Source of the DNA: Streptomyces sp. PR69
Lineage (GTDB): Bacteria > Actinomycetota > Actinomycetes > Streptomycetales > Streptomycetaceae
Length of the DNA stretch: 64,000 nt
Reading direction: 5' to 3'
Assembly (NCBI RefSeq): GCF_026420845.1
Contig: NZ_JAOWCB010000015.1
Coordinates: forward strand, 1 to 64,000
Shown one piece after another: positions 17,550 to 25,454 of the stretch. The translations under genes were made by a program, and so were the position numbers. Numbering within the stretch: the stretch's first letter is position 1; the number at the start of each line of letters is the position of its first letter. Under the pieces are notes generated by a model that worked only from the letters and a program-made list of their open reading frames with translations, did no database searches and was not told where the DNA came from.

Positions 17550-18560
17550 ATGCGCTTGGGGCTCGCGCTCGGTTACTGGGGCCGGGGTCCCGACCCCGGC
17601 CAGCTGGAGCTGGCCCGGGAGGCCGAGCGGCTCGGCTATGACTCCGTGTGGACGGCGGAGGCCTGGGGCTCGGACGCCTTCACCCCGCTGACCTGGATCG
17701 CCGCGCACACCTCCCGTATCCGGCTGGGCACGGCGGTGGCCCAGATGGCGGCGCGCTCCCCCACCGCCACGGCGATGCACGCGCTCACCCTCGACCATCT
17801 GTCCGGCGGCCGGATGCTGCTGGGGCTCGGCCTCTCGGGGCCTCAGGTGGTGGAGGGCTGGTACGGCAGGCCGTTCCCCGCGAGCCCGCTGACGGCGACC
17901 CGCGAGTATGTGGAGGTCGTACGGCAGGCGCTGCGGCGGGAGGGGCCGGTGCGGCTGGAGGGGCGCTACTGCTCGCATCCGTACGCGGGCGAGGACGGCA
18001 CCGGTCTCGGCAGACCGCTCAAGTCGATCACCCACCCGCTGCGGTCCGGCCTGCCGGTGCTGCTGGGCGCGGAAGGGCCGAAGAACATCGCCCAGACCAC
18101 CCGTATCGCGGACGGCTGGCTGCCGCTGTACTGGTCGCCGATGCGGGCGGACGTCTACGAGGCGTCCCTCGGCGGACTCCCCGACGGCTTTATGATCGCC
18201 CCGCTGGCCCGTGCGGCGGTCTGCGACGACGTGGCCAAGGGGCTGCTGCCGGTCAAGGCGATGCTCGGCTTCTACATCGGCGGCATGGGGCACGCCTCCC
18301 GCAACTTCCACGCGGACCTGATGGCCCGGATGGGCTTCGAGGCCGAGGCGCGCCGCATCCAGGAGCTGTTCGCCCAGGGGCGGCGCGAGGAGGCGGCGCT
18401 GGCCGTGCCGGACGTCTTCGCCGACGAGATCTCCCTGATCGGCCCGCGCGCGCGGATCGCCGACCGGCTGGCGGCCTGGCGGTCGGGCCCGGTGACGGAT
18501 CTGCTGGTCACGGCGCCGGACCGGGAGACGCTGAGGGTGCTGGCAGCGCTGAACGGGTAG
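17550..18560 (+). CDS. LLM class F420-dependent oxidoreductase
   Basis: A 336-residue luciferase-like monooxygenase family protein. It has RLGLALGYWGRGPDP, EAERLGYDSVWTAEAWGSDAF, SRIRLGTAVAQMAARSP, and LSGGRMLLGLGLSGPQVVEGW, which build the TIM barrel and the F420/FMN pocket. The GLALGYWG start and the VVEGWYG motif match F420-dependent members, which use reduced F420 to reduce or oxidise small substrates; the substrate is unknown. ATG 17550 is preceded by GGAGGGG. The neighbouring cold shock gene is 117 bases downstream, probably under its own promoter. Confidence 0.9.
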   Translation: MRLGLALGYWGRGPDPGQLELAREAERLGYDSVWTAEAWGSDAFTPLTWIAAHTSRIRLGTAVAQMAARSPTATAMHALTLDHLSGGRMLLGLGLSGPQVVEGWYGRPFPASPLTATREYVEVVRQALRREGPVRLEGRYCSHPYAGEDGTGLGRPLKSITHPLRSGLPVLLGAEGPKNIAQTTRIADGWLPLYWSPMRADVYEASLGGLPDGFMIAPLARAAVCDDVAKGLLPVKAMLGFYIGGMGHASRNFHADLMARMGFEAEARRIQELFAQGRREEAALAVPDVFADEISLIGPRARIADRLAAWRSGPVTDLLVTAPDRETLRVLAALNG

Positions 18561-18677
18561 TAGTTCCGCCCGACGGGGCCGCCCCATGCCGCTGCCATGG
18601 AGGCCCGGCCGTTTCCTTCGGGGCGCTGATGCGTTGACCGATGCGACAGCCTCTCTTGTCCGAAGGAGCCCTCCCCC

Positions 18678-18881
18678 ATGGCTACCGGCACCGTGAAATG
18701 GTTCAACTCCGAGAAGGGGTTCGGGTTCATCAGCCCGGACAACGGCGGAGCCGATATCTTCGTGCACTACAGCGAAATCCAGAGCTCCGGTTTCCGGACC
18801 CTTGAGGAGAATCAGAAGGTCGAGTTCGAAATCGGCCAGGGGACGAAGGGGCCGCAGGCTCAGCAGGTCCGCCCCCTGTGA
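18678..18881 (+). CDS. Cold shock protein, CspA family
   Basis: A 67-residue single-OB-fold protein with both RNA-binding motifs, KWFNSEKGFGFI (RNP1) and DIFVHYSEI (RNP2). It binds single-stranded RNA or DNA as a chaperone in the cytoplasm. ATG 18678 follows a purine-rich GAAGGAG. Its TGA overlaps the GTG of the following Uma2-like gene (GTGA), an unusual neighbour. Confidence 0.96.
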   Translation: MATGTVKWFNSEKGFGFISPDNGGADIFVHYSEIQSSGFRTLEENQKVEFEIGQGTKGPQAQQVRPL

Positions 18882-19333
18882 CACCCGGCGCGACGGGGGC
18901 TTCGCTCCTCACCGCCGCCGAAGTCATCCGTGACCAGGTCCGGCCCCGAGCGCGGGAGCTCGGATGCGTGACCGGCTCCGGCAACGTCGACCTCCCGGGG
19001 TCGTCCAACTGGTACGTGCCCGACCTCGCCGTCGTCCCCGCGCAAGCCGCCAAGGGCGCGGGCGCGCTGCTCCCCGATCAGACGCTGCTCGTCGTCGAGG
19101 TCACCTCCGAGTCAAACGGCGAGACCGACCGCGTGGTGAAACGCCGCCGCTATGCGGAGTACGGCGCACCGCTCCATCTCCTGGTCGACCGCCAGGAGCA
19201 GAGTGTCACCCTGTACTCCGAGCCGGGGCGTCTCGGCTACTCCCGCGCCGACGGTCCACACCCGTACGGCGTCGTCATCCGCCTGCCCGAGGCCTTCGGT
19301 CTGGACCTGGACACCGGCGCACTCCGGGCGTGA
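18878..19333 (+). CDS. Uma2 family (PD-(D/E)XK) nuclease-like protein, short at the N-terminus
   Basis: A 151-residue protein with the Uma2 core: WYVPDLAVVP (catalytic Asp), LLVVEVTSESNGETD (catalytic Glu) and VVKRRRYAEYGAPLHLLVD (Lys and strand). Normal members have about 40 to 50 more residues at the N-terminus, with the ELIDG-type strand and a His; that part is absent, since the frame begins at GTG 18878 overlapping the cold shock stop. So it is either truncated or a short variant. Nuclease activity is not established for most of the family. Confidence 0.72.
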   Translation: MTPGATGASLLTAAEVIRDQVRPRARELGCVTGSGNVDLPGSSNWYVPDLAVVPAQAAKGAGALLPDQTLLVVEVTSESNGETDRVVKRRRYAEYGAPLHLLVDRQEQSVTLYSEPGRLGYSRADGPHPYGVVIRLPEAFGLDLDTGALRA

Positions 19334-19543
19334 TGCGGACGGCAGGCCGGGGCGGTGTCCGGGTCGGGCCGATGGGCCTTAACCTTCCCGGACACGGCAC
19401 TGGCGTTCACGATTCGCACAGTCGGCCCGTCACATGGCGCGCCAGGAACCAGGCCGGGCGGCGCATCCCGGCCGCTTCACGGCACCCTGCGGCCGCGCGC
19501 ACCGCCCTGGCCTGTTCGGCGTGGTGATCTTCCCGGTGCCGGG
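19334..19543. other. Region without a recognisable gene, left flank of the mobile island
   Basis: Between the Uma2-like gene and the left inverted repeat I see no convincing coding sequence, RNA or strong terminator. Frames here lack consistent third-position bias. Confidence 0.4.
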
Positions 19544-19562
19544 CAGGGCTTGATCAAGTTCC
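19544..19562 (-). repeat. Left terminal inverted repeat of the island
   Basis: CAGGGCTTGATCAAGTTCC, the outer (right-hand) end of the inverted IS fragment. It is identical over 19 bp to the complement of the repeat at 23976-23994. The core TTGATCAA is itself a palindrome. Confidence 0.85.
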
Positions 19563-19715
19563 TTAGGTGTCCGGGTTGTTGGTGATGCCCAGGATGGGGA
19601 GTGCTCGTTCGGGTTCATCGCGGATCGCCCGGGTGGTCTTGGCGATGTTGTCGGCTCCGAGGGCTTTCAGCGCGCCGATGGCGAGGTTGCGGAGGGTCGC
19701 CATGGCCCGTGGTGC
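19563..19715 (-). pseudogene. ISAs1-type transposase remnant, last 50 codons
   Basis: The minus strand encodes only the C-terminal tail of a transposase, from APRAMATLRNLAIGALKALG to PILGITNNPDT and a TAA stop. The same tail is present in the remnant at 23125-23984, with two differences (ATC for AAC, and TAA where the other has TAC). Upstream of position 19715 the similarity stops abruptly, so the rest of this IS has been lost. This copy keeps what is likely the original stop codon. Confidence 0.85.
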
Positions 19716-20346
19716 CTGACGGCCCCGACGGCTCGGACACACAGACGATGCCTGCCCCAGCTTTCGCAGGCTCGCCCCCGGCCAAAAGGCAGAATACCGA
19801 TCAGTTTCGGCCCTATATCGGGGGACATTGGGGTGGCCAGGAATCAACGCGATCTGCAGTTCGATGACGTCGTGAAGAGGCCCCTCCGAGCTGGTCGTTG
19901 CAGGTCGCAGGCGGGGCATATCAGAGTATCGTTCAATGGGAAATCAACTGGGGGGGCAGTTCCAGCCGTCATGGGGGCCGGATAAGAACGTCGCAATCAG
20001 CCTGCGGCCAGGTGATGGGCGAGAAGCCGCAGGGCCGCGCCGCATAGGTTGATCAACGAGGGGGTAGGCAGCAGCACGAAGATCCTGGTGCACACGGAGA
20101 ATGACGCAAGGGCAGAAAGGTACGGACAGCAAGAGCGACGCGTGCACAGCCTGCGTCGGCGAAATGCGCCACTGTCTTTGTGGGCCCATTTGTCAGCGGC
20201 CCCCCGTCGGGGTGCGCGAGGTCTTGGCCCTTGAATATCAAGGTTTTGATCCCGGCATCGCGGCATCCCGGCATCGCGGCGAGGGGAAACAGCCTCTTCG
20301 CAAGGGTTGATTTCGTGTCCATCGAGAGAATCCGGAGGGAAGTCAC
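19716..20346. other. Gene-poor leader region inside the island
   Basis: About 630 bases between the left IS remnant and the first cargo gene. No frame has convincing coding bias. The DNA is more AT-rich than the flanking chromosome and includes short direct repeats of GCATCCCGGCATCGCGGC near 20258-20282. It may hold the promoter of the cargo genes; no clear -10/-35 pair can be assigned with confidence. Confidence 0.4.
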
Positions 20347-20826
20347 ATGACTTTTAAAAACATCTTCGACAGCGGCGAAAGTGAAGCCAAGTCCGCCGAA
20401 GAGTCCGCTCGGAAGGTCCATGAAAAGATTCCCGGGGCTCAGCCCGAAAGGGAAGGGGTCGATCCCGAGCTCTACGACGGCATTCCTGACCCTGTGCGCG
20501 ACCCGAAGATTGTGCGCGACACGTCGCCTGAGGCCCTCAGCATCATGGAAAACTTCATCACCCCCCTATTCAAGAACACCCAGACGGCAGCGGCAAAGCA
20601 GAAAGAAGCCAGTGAGAACCCGGAGTCCACATCCGGTATGGCGTCTTCGGCCAATAATGAGGCATTCAAGAAGGTGAAAGTGGAGATCAAGGAAGAAGAC
20701 CGGCCGAAGATCAGGGAGGAAGACCGTCCAAAGATCAGCGACGAGCAGCTGGAAGAATCGAGGAAGGATAACCGCCAATCAGCCAAAGATATTAAAAGGA
20801 CCGACGACGGGTCAACCAAGGGGTGA
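20347..20826 (+). CDS. Charged small protein of the island, unknown function
   Basis: A 159-residue hydrophilic protein with no signal peptide, membrane segment or recognised domain. Lys, Glu, Asp and Ser dominate. A duplicated segment, KEEDRPKIREEDRPKIS, lies at about residues 115 to 130 and is visible in the DNA as two near-copies of a 15-bp unit. The rest is predicted helical or disordered. ATG 20347 follows GGAGGGAAGT. Codon use includes TTT, AAA, GAA and AAT codons that are rare in the neighbours, a sign of transfer. It ends 200 bases before the pore-former-like gene on the same strand and may be its partner, chaperone or immunity factor; that is inference only. Confidence 0.7.
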   Translation: MTFKNIFDSGESEAKSAEESARKVHEKIPGAQPEREGVDPELYDGIPDPVRDPKIVRDTSPEALSIMENFITPLFKNTQTAAAKQKEASENPESTSGMASSANNEAFKKVKVEIKEEDRPKIREEDRPKISDEQLEESRKDNRQSAKDIKRTDDGSTKG

Positions 20827-21026
20827 GGTTGAGCTCGGAGCCGACTCGAGGGGCGCGAGGGCCGATCGAAGGCCTCAGCTTTATGAGTCCGCCGCCCTTG
20901 AGCAGCAGCACAACGGCCCCGCTCGGCAGCCTGACGACTCCTCACTGGGGCGTGCCGGGCCGTCAGCAGCTCACAAGTAATCCCTGACAAATCGTTCAGT
21001 TCTGGTATGCAAGGAGGCTGAAGGCC

Positions 21027-22958
21027 ATGGGCGGTCCCACCAAGAACAATGTGAGTACGACTCATCTCGGCGAACGATTTGTGCGCCACCCGCTGACAAA
21101 GCGAAACCTGGAGGAACTCGGCATCGCCGGAAAGGCCGCTGCCATCCTGAAGCGGGACAAGGAAAAGCTGAAGCGGAAGGCCGAGAAGAAGGCGAAGGAT
21201 GGGAGCGACCGGTATGTCTACCCTACCGGATTTTCTTTGAACAAGGGGCGATTCAACTTTCCCGAAAAGGACACTGCGCACGACCTCGGGTGGATCGCCT
21301 ACATGACGGTGGGTGTGCCGCTCGTCGAAGAGCGAGGCGACATTGCGCAGCCCCCTCCCGACGTGATTGCCAAGCAGACGTACGTCAATCGGACTGACCC
21401 CATCCCCACCGACTGGTCGCACACGGTCGAATTCTCGATCTCGAACACGATCAGCTGGTCGCTCCAGGGACAGGTGCAGCTCACGTTCGGGGCAAAAGTC
21501 ACTGCGTCACTGCAGCAACAGCTGCAGAAGAGCATGGCTTTGAATCAATCTCAGAAGACCACCCTGAAGAACAGCAAAGACAATCAAGGCGTTGATACGG
21601 AGTCTCAGTCGCAGACGACGAGCACGTCAACGGCCACGAGCACCGCCACGGGTACTGGCGAATTGTCGGCACAGCTGATGCTCGGGATCACGGGTTCTGT
21701 CAGTGGTTCGCTGACCACTTCGTTCAAGACTTCGTCCACGCTGAGCGGCAAAGTCGGCAGCCGCGTGGACGTCCTGGCCACGCAGCGACGTCAGGTGCGG
21801 AGGTTCGACTACGAATACCCCATCTCCTTCGGTGGGTGGGTCGCTCTGTATTACCCCGAGCCGGTGGAGGTCAAAGAGACCCTCCCAAGCGGCCCACAGG
21901 CCAAGGAGCCGAAATATTCCAGGGTGCTTGCATGGAAACTCGGCGAGACCGGCACGGCCGCGGAGGCTTTCGACTTGACCGATGAAGGCAAGCCGTTCCT
22001 GCAAAAAGGGGAGGCTGAGGTCGTTTCCACCCTTGCCGGGGTGCACGAGATCTTCGAGCTTGAAAAACTCAATTTCGATGTGGAGAAGCACCCCCTTCAC
22101 AAGGGCAAAGGCAAGGAGCAGGAGCGCCCGAAAAAGGCTCCCTCGGTGCGCGCCTCCGGGCTGGGCAGCTCCTACGGCCTCGCGCTGGACGAGCCGAACA
22201 ACAAGGCGTACGTCGCCGACCGGAACGGCAGGCTGTACGAGGTGGATCTCACCTCAAATCTCCGCTCCGGCAACTGGCGTGAGGTCGCGAGCGGCCTGGG
22301 CGACATCGTGGATGTGGCGCTGGACCTGTCGAAGAAGGTCGCGTACGTCACCGACTACTCAGGTGGCCGCCTGTGCAAGGTGAAGAACCTGTTCGATGAC
22401 TCCAAGGCCGTCGAAGTCGTCGAGGTCGCCAAGGTCCCCTACGTGTACGGCCTCGCGCTGGACGGGTCGGACAGGGCCTATGTCACCGACTACAACAACG
22501 GGCAGTTGATCGCGGTCAATCTGAAGGACGAACTGGAGAGCGGAGAGGCAAGGACGAAGCCGGTCATCGGGGGTATGGCGTATGCCTCCGGAGTAGCGCT
22601 GGACAGGGACGGCAGGAAAGCGTACGTCGGCCGGTACGGCAGCGGCCCTCTGTACGAGGTCGACCTCAATCCCCCTTCCGGCGCCACCAAGAGCGATGTC
22701 GCCACCTTCTCCGCAAGCACCCGCGTCGCGCTGGACGGCAAGGGCCGCGCATACGTCTCCGACCATGCGGGCGATTGCCTGCACGAGGTCGACCTGAATG
22801 AGAAGACCAAGGGCCTGCAGCGCGTGGTCGCCACCGGGCTTGGCGATGCTTGCGGCGTCGGGCTGCACAGCCGCACCGGCAAGATCTACGTCAGCAATAT
22901 GTCCGGCCAGCTGTGGGAGATCCCCGACGTGCTGCCCGAGGCTCGGGAAACGTTGTAG
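21027..22958 (+). CDS. Putative aerolysin-like pore-forming protein fused to six-bladed beta-propeller
   Basis: A 643-residue protein without signal peptide. Residues 1-60 are basic and helical (a Lys-rich run at 39-57). Residues about 120-290 alternate polar and hydrophobic residues: NTISWSLQGQVQLTFGAKVT, a Gln-rich turn, a Ser/Thr-only stretch (STSTATSTATGTGE, 199-212), then QLMLGITGSVSGSLTTSF. This is the pattern of the insertion hairpin of aerolysin/ETX-MTX2 toxins. Residues about 375-635 form six NHL/SMP-30-like blades, each with a GLALD or VALD then AYVxD motif and ending LYEVDL or similar. The propeller would bind a target, the first part would form a pore. ATG 21027 follows AAGGAGG. 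Class is inferred from pattern; the propeller is firm, the pore domain less so. Confidence 0.75.
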   Translation: MGGPTKNNVSTTHLGERFVRHPLTKRNLEELGIAGKAAAILKRDKEKLKRKAEKKAKDGSDRYVYPTGFSLNKGRFNFPEKDTAHDLGWIAYMTVGVPLVEERGDIAQPPPDVIAKQTYVNRTDPIPTDWSHTVEFSISNTISWSLQGQVQLTFGAKVTASLQQQLQKSMALNQSQKTTLKNSKDNQGVDTESQSQTTSTSTATSTATGTGELSAQLMLGITGSVSGSLTTSFKTSSTLSGKVGSRVDVLATQRRQVRRFDYEYPISFGGWVALYYPEPVEVKETLPSGPQAKEPKYSRVLAWKLGETGTAAEAFDLTDEGKPFLQKGEAEVVSTLAGVHEIFELEKLNFDVEKHPLHKGKGKEQERPKKAPSVRASGLGSSYGLALDEPNNKAYVADRNGRLYEVDLTSNLRSGNWREVASGLGDIVDVALDLSKKVAYVTDYSGGRLCKVKNLFDDSKAVEVVEVAKVPYVYGLALDGSDRAYVTDYNNGQLIAVNLKDELESGEARTKPVIGGMAYASGVALDRDGRKAYVGRYGSGPLYEVDLNPPSGATKSDVATFSASTRVALDGKGRAYVSDHAGDCLHEVDLNEKTKGLQRVVATGLGDACGVGLHSRTGKIYVSNMSGQLWEIPDVLPEARETL

Positions 22959-23083
22959 CGTAAAACGTCTTTCGCGGGTGGGCGGGCATGGCTTCCTTGA
23001 TCGTGTGGGTTGTCGACAGGGCGGTTGCAATTTCCGGGGTCGTGCGGCCGGTCGGGTAGCGATCGGTTGGGGTGCATACCAGA

Positions 23084-23150
23084 GCAGGCACGGGCTTCGT
23101 GATCATTGTGGTGTCTGAAGCCCAATGATCATGAGGTGGCCCGTGCCTGC
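23084..23150 (+). repeat. Long interrupted palindrome at the 5' edge of the right IS remnant
   Basis: GCAGGCACGGGC and TGATCATTG on the left pair with CAATGATCA and GCCCGTGCCTGC on the right around a loop of 14 bases, with a small bulge between the two stems. It overlaps the start of the transposase remnant. It may mark the old left end of the IS or block read-through from the cargo genes into it. Confidence 0.7.
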
Positions 23151-23984
23151 TGCCATATCTTCTCCTGTCCCTGTCGACGGCAAAGCACTCAAGGGATCAG
23201 CCCGTCTCACCGCGACGCCCCGGCATCTGCTCTCCATCTGCTCTCCGCGGTCACTCACGGCACCGTCGTGACCCTCGCCCAGGTGGAGGTCGGCGCGAAG
23301 ACGAACGAAACTACACACTTCCGTCCGCTGCTGGCACCGCTGGGCCTGGCCGGCACCGTCGTCACCTTCGATGCCCTGCACTCGGTCAAGGCGAACATCT
23401 CGTGGCTGGTCGAGACCAAGAAGGCCCACTACATCGCCGTGATCAAAGCCAACCAGCCGACCGCTTACAGCCAGCTCGCTGCCCTGGCATGGCAGGACAT
23501 TCCCGTCCAGCACACCGCCTCCGCCTCCGGGCACGGCAGGCGGGAATCCCGCTCGATCAAGACCTGCGGGATCGCGGACCAACTCGGCGGAATCGCCTTC
23601 CCCCACGCTCGCCTGGCCATCCGCGTCCATCGCCGCCGCAAGCCCACCGGCGAACGCGAGACCCGCGAGAGCGTCTACGCCGTCACCAGCCTCGACGCCC
23701 ACCAGACCGACCCGGCCGATCTGGCCGCCGCGGTTCGCGGGCACTGGGGAGTGGAGAACTCCTCGCACCACATCAGCAACGTCACCTTCGCCGAGGACGC
23801 CTCCACCGTTCACACCGGGACCGCACCACGGGCCATGGCGACCCTCCGCAACCTCGCCATCGGCGCGCTGAAAGCCCTCGGAGCCGACAACATCGCCAAG
23901 ACCACCCGGGCGATCCGCGATGAACCCGAACGAGCACTCCCCATCCTGGGCAACACCAACAACCCGGACACCTACGGAACTTGA
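23125..23984 (+). pseudogene. ISAs1-type transposase remnant with internal deletion and 11-bp duplication
   Basis: The frame opens MIMRWPVPAAISSPVPVDGKAL, where the family N-terminus jumps directly to the VDGK segment, so roughly 120 or more codons of the usual N-terminal half are missing. A tandem duplication of ATCTGCTCTCC (23225-23235 and 23236-23246) then shifts the frame. After it the catalytic half continues: LLSAVTHGTVVTLAQVEVG, VVTFDALHSVK, YIAVIKANQPT, GHWGVENSSHHI (conserved Glu) and the tail shared with 19563-19715. The stop has changed from TAA to TAC, adding two codons. It cannot make an active transposase. Confidence 0.88.
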
Positions 23985-23994
23985 TCAAGCCCTG
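23976..23994 (+). repeat. Right terminal inverted repeat of the island
   Basis: GGAACTTGATCAAGCCCTG, the exact complement of the repeat at 19544-19562. It lies just after the stop of the transposase remnant and directly precedes the propeller fragment. Confidence 0.85.
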
Positions 23995-24297
23995 GGAGAA
24001 GACGGCACACCAGCGCGGATGGCGCGCTTATATTCCGGCTACAGCTGCGACATGGCGCTGGACGGCACGGGCAAGGCATACGTCTCCGACCACTACAGCG
24101 ACCGCATGTACGAGGTCCACCTGTCCGACGGCGCGCAGCGCGAGGTGGTCAAAGCCAGCAGCGGCGCCTTCTCCCCGCTCGGCGTCGCGTGGGACAGCGG
24201 CAGTCGCATGCTCTACATCAGCACCTGGGAAGGCCAGCTGTGGCGGATCTCCCAGCGTGCTCTCCAGAGCCCCGGCATGGTCGAAATCAAGGCCTAG
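23995..24297 (+). pseudogene. Truncated C-terminus of a second propeller protein
   Basis: About 100 codons in frame from the IS end to TAG at 24295-24297. They encode one complete NHL-like blade (CDMALDGTGKAYVSDHYSDRMYEVHL) and the closing half-blade (GVAWDSGSRMLYISTWEGQLWRI), the same layout as the end of the 21027 gene (IYVSNMSGQLWEI). It is a paralogue, not a displaced piece of that gene, which has its own intact end. The IS arm has replaced everything upstream. An ATG at 24019 could allow a 92-residue product, but there is no ribosome site. Confidence 0.8.
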
Positions 24298-24331
24298 CGC
24301 AGGGGGCTTTGCGCAGGAGGCTTTGCGCAGG

Positions 24332-24354
24332 GGGCGGGCACTGGGGGCCCGCCC
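24332..24354. terminator. Bidirectional terminator between convergent units
   Basis: GGGCGGGC, seven-base loop, GCCCGCCC: a perfect 8-bp stem between the propeller fragment (plus) and the prenyltransferase-like gene (minus). Confidence 0.65.
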
Positions 24355-24365
24355 ACCGCCCATCC

Positions 24366-25454
24366 TTACCGGGGCCTGTCGGCGCAGCACTCCGGGGTCA
24401 GCCCCTTCGGGAGGCGTTCGCCGCCGAAGACCGCGACCGTCGCCTCGTCGCCGCCGAGCGCGGCCACCGCGAGCAGCAGGGAGCCGGCCGTCCAGGTGGT
24501 CTGCTCCTCGGGCCAGATCGCGCGGTCCTCGAAGACGTACCCCGTCCAGTACATGCCGCCCTCGGCGCGCAGATGGCGGATCGACTGGAGGATCTCCAGG
24601 GCACGGTCGGACTCGCCCATCGCCCAGAGCGCGAGGGCCAGTTCGCAGCTTTCGCCGCCCGTCACCCAGGGGTTGGGCAGCACACAGCGGACGCCGAGGC
24701 CGGGGACCACGAAGTCGTCCCAGCGGTCCTCGATGCGGGCCTTGGCCTCCGGGCCGGTGAGGGCGCCGCCGAGGACGGGGTAGTACCAGTCCATCGAGTA
24801 GCGGCTCTTGTCGAGGAAGCGCTCCGGGTGGCTGCGGATGGCATGGGCGAGCGCCCCGGCCGCCAGCTCCCAGTCGGGCTGTGGCTCCTCGCGTTCCTCG
24901 GCGATGGCGAGGGCGCAGCGCAGCGCGTGGTGGATGGAGGAACTCCCGGTCAGCAGCGCGTCGTTGACGGGCGTTCCGTCGGCCTCGCGCTTCCAGCCGA
25001 TCTGGCCGCCGGGCTGCTGGAGCGCCAGGGTGAACTCGATCGCCGCGCGGACGGTGGGCCACATGCGGTCGAGGAAGGCGTCATCGCCGGTGGAGAGGTA
25101 GTGGTGCCAGACGCCGACGGCTATATAGGCGCAGAAGTTGGTCTCGCGGCCGAGGTCGGTGGGCCGGCCGGCCTCGCCGTCGTGGTAGGCGGCGTACCAG
25201 GAGCCGTCGTCGTTCTGGTGCCGGGCCAGCCACTCGTACGCGCGTGCCGCGGCCTCGTGCTCGCCGGCCGCGTCCAGCGCCATCGCGGCCTCGGTGTGGT
25301 CCCACGGGTCGAGGTGGTGCCCGCGGAACCAGGGGATCGCGCCGTCCTCACGCTGGACGGCGCGTATCCCGGCGACGGTCTCGGCGGCCTGCTCGGCGGT
25401 GAGGACTCCGGTCAGGGCGAGATGCTCGGTCCGCTCGGACGGCGTCGGCGTCAC
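24366..25454 (-). CDS. Prenyltransferase/squalene-cyclase-like alpha/alpha-barrel protein
   Basis: A 362-residue cytoplasmic protein with repeated helical pairs of the terpene-cyclase/glucoamylase-like barrel: REDGAIPWFRGHHLDPWDHTEA, NDDGSWYAAYHDG, PGGQIGWKREADG and GGMYWTGYVFEDRAIW. The catalytic DxDD motif of squalene cyclases is absent, so it is probably not a cyclase; similarity to glycoside-processing barrels is equally possible. GTG 25454 overlaps the methyltransferase stop (GTGA). It is the last gene of the glycosyltransferase-methyltransferase-prenyltransferase set, a combination often seen in Streptomyces. Substrate unknown. Confidence 0.85.
   Translation of the reverse strand: MTPTPSERTEHLALTGVLTAEQAAETVAGIRAVQREDGAIPWFRGHHLDPWDHTEAAMALDAAGEHEAAARAYEWLARHQNDDGSWYAAYHDGEAGRPTDLGRETNFCAYIAVGVWHHYLSTGDDAFLDRMWPTVRAAIEFTLALQQPGGQIGWKREADGTPVNDALLTGSSSIHHALRCALAIAEEREEPQPDWELAAGALAHAIRSHPERFLDKSRYSMDWYYPVLGGALTGPEAKARIEDRWDDFVVPGLGVRCVLPNPWVTGGESCELALALWAMGESDRALEILQSIRHLRAEGGMYWTGYVFEDRAIWPEEQTTWTAGSLLLAVAALGGDEATVAVFGGERLPKGLTPECCADRPR

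Larger units (their letters stand above)
19544..23994. mobile_element. Compound island bounded by inverted ISAs1-type ends, carrying a putative pore-former/propeller cargo
   Basis: The two limits are the same 19-bp sequence in opposite orientation, CAGGGCTTGATCAAGTTCC at 19544-19562 and its complement at 23976-23994. Beyond it, 172 bp of transposase 3' end is nearly identical in both copies (19544-19715 and 23823-23994), with only two differences seen. The arrangement is that of a composite transposon with inverted, inactivated IS arms. The cargo (20347-22958) has lower G+C and weaker third-position bias than its surroundings. No target duplication flanks the ends, so the element was rearranged after, or did not arise by, simple transposition. 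Confidence 0.75.

Noticed and set aside
19997..20310. Small open frames on both strands in the island leader
   Set aside because: No coding bias, no ribosome site and no recognisable motif; treated as non-coding.
19536..24002. Target-site duplication flanking the island
   Set aside because: The 8 bases outside the left repeat (GTGCCGGG) and the right repeat (GGAGAAGA) do not match.
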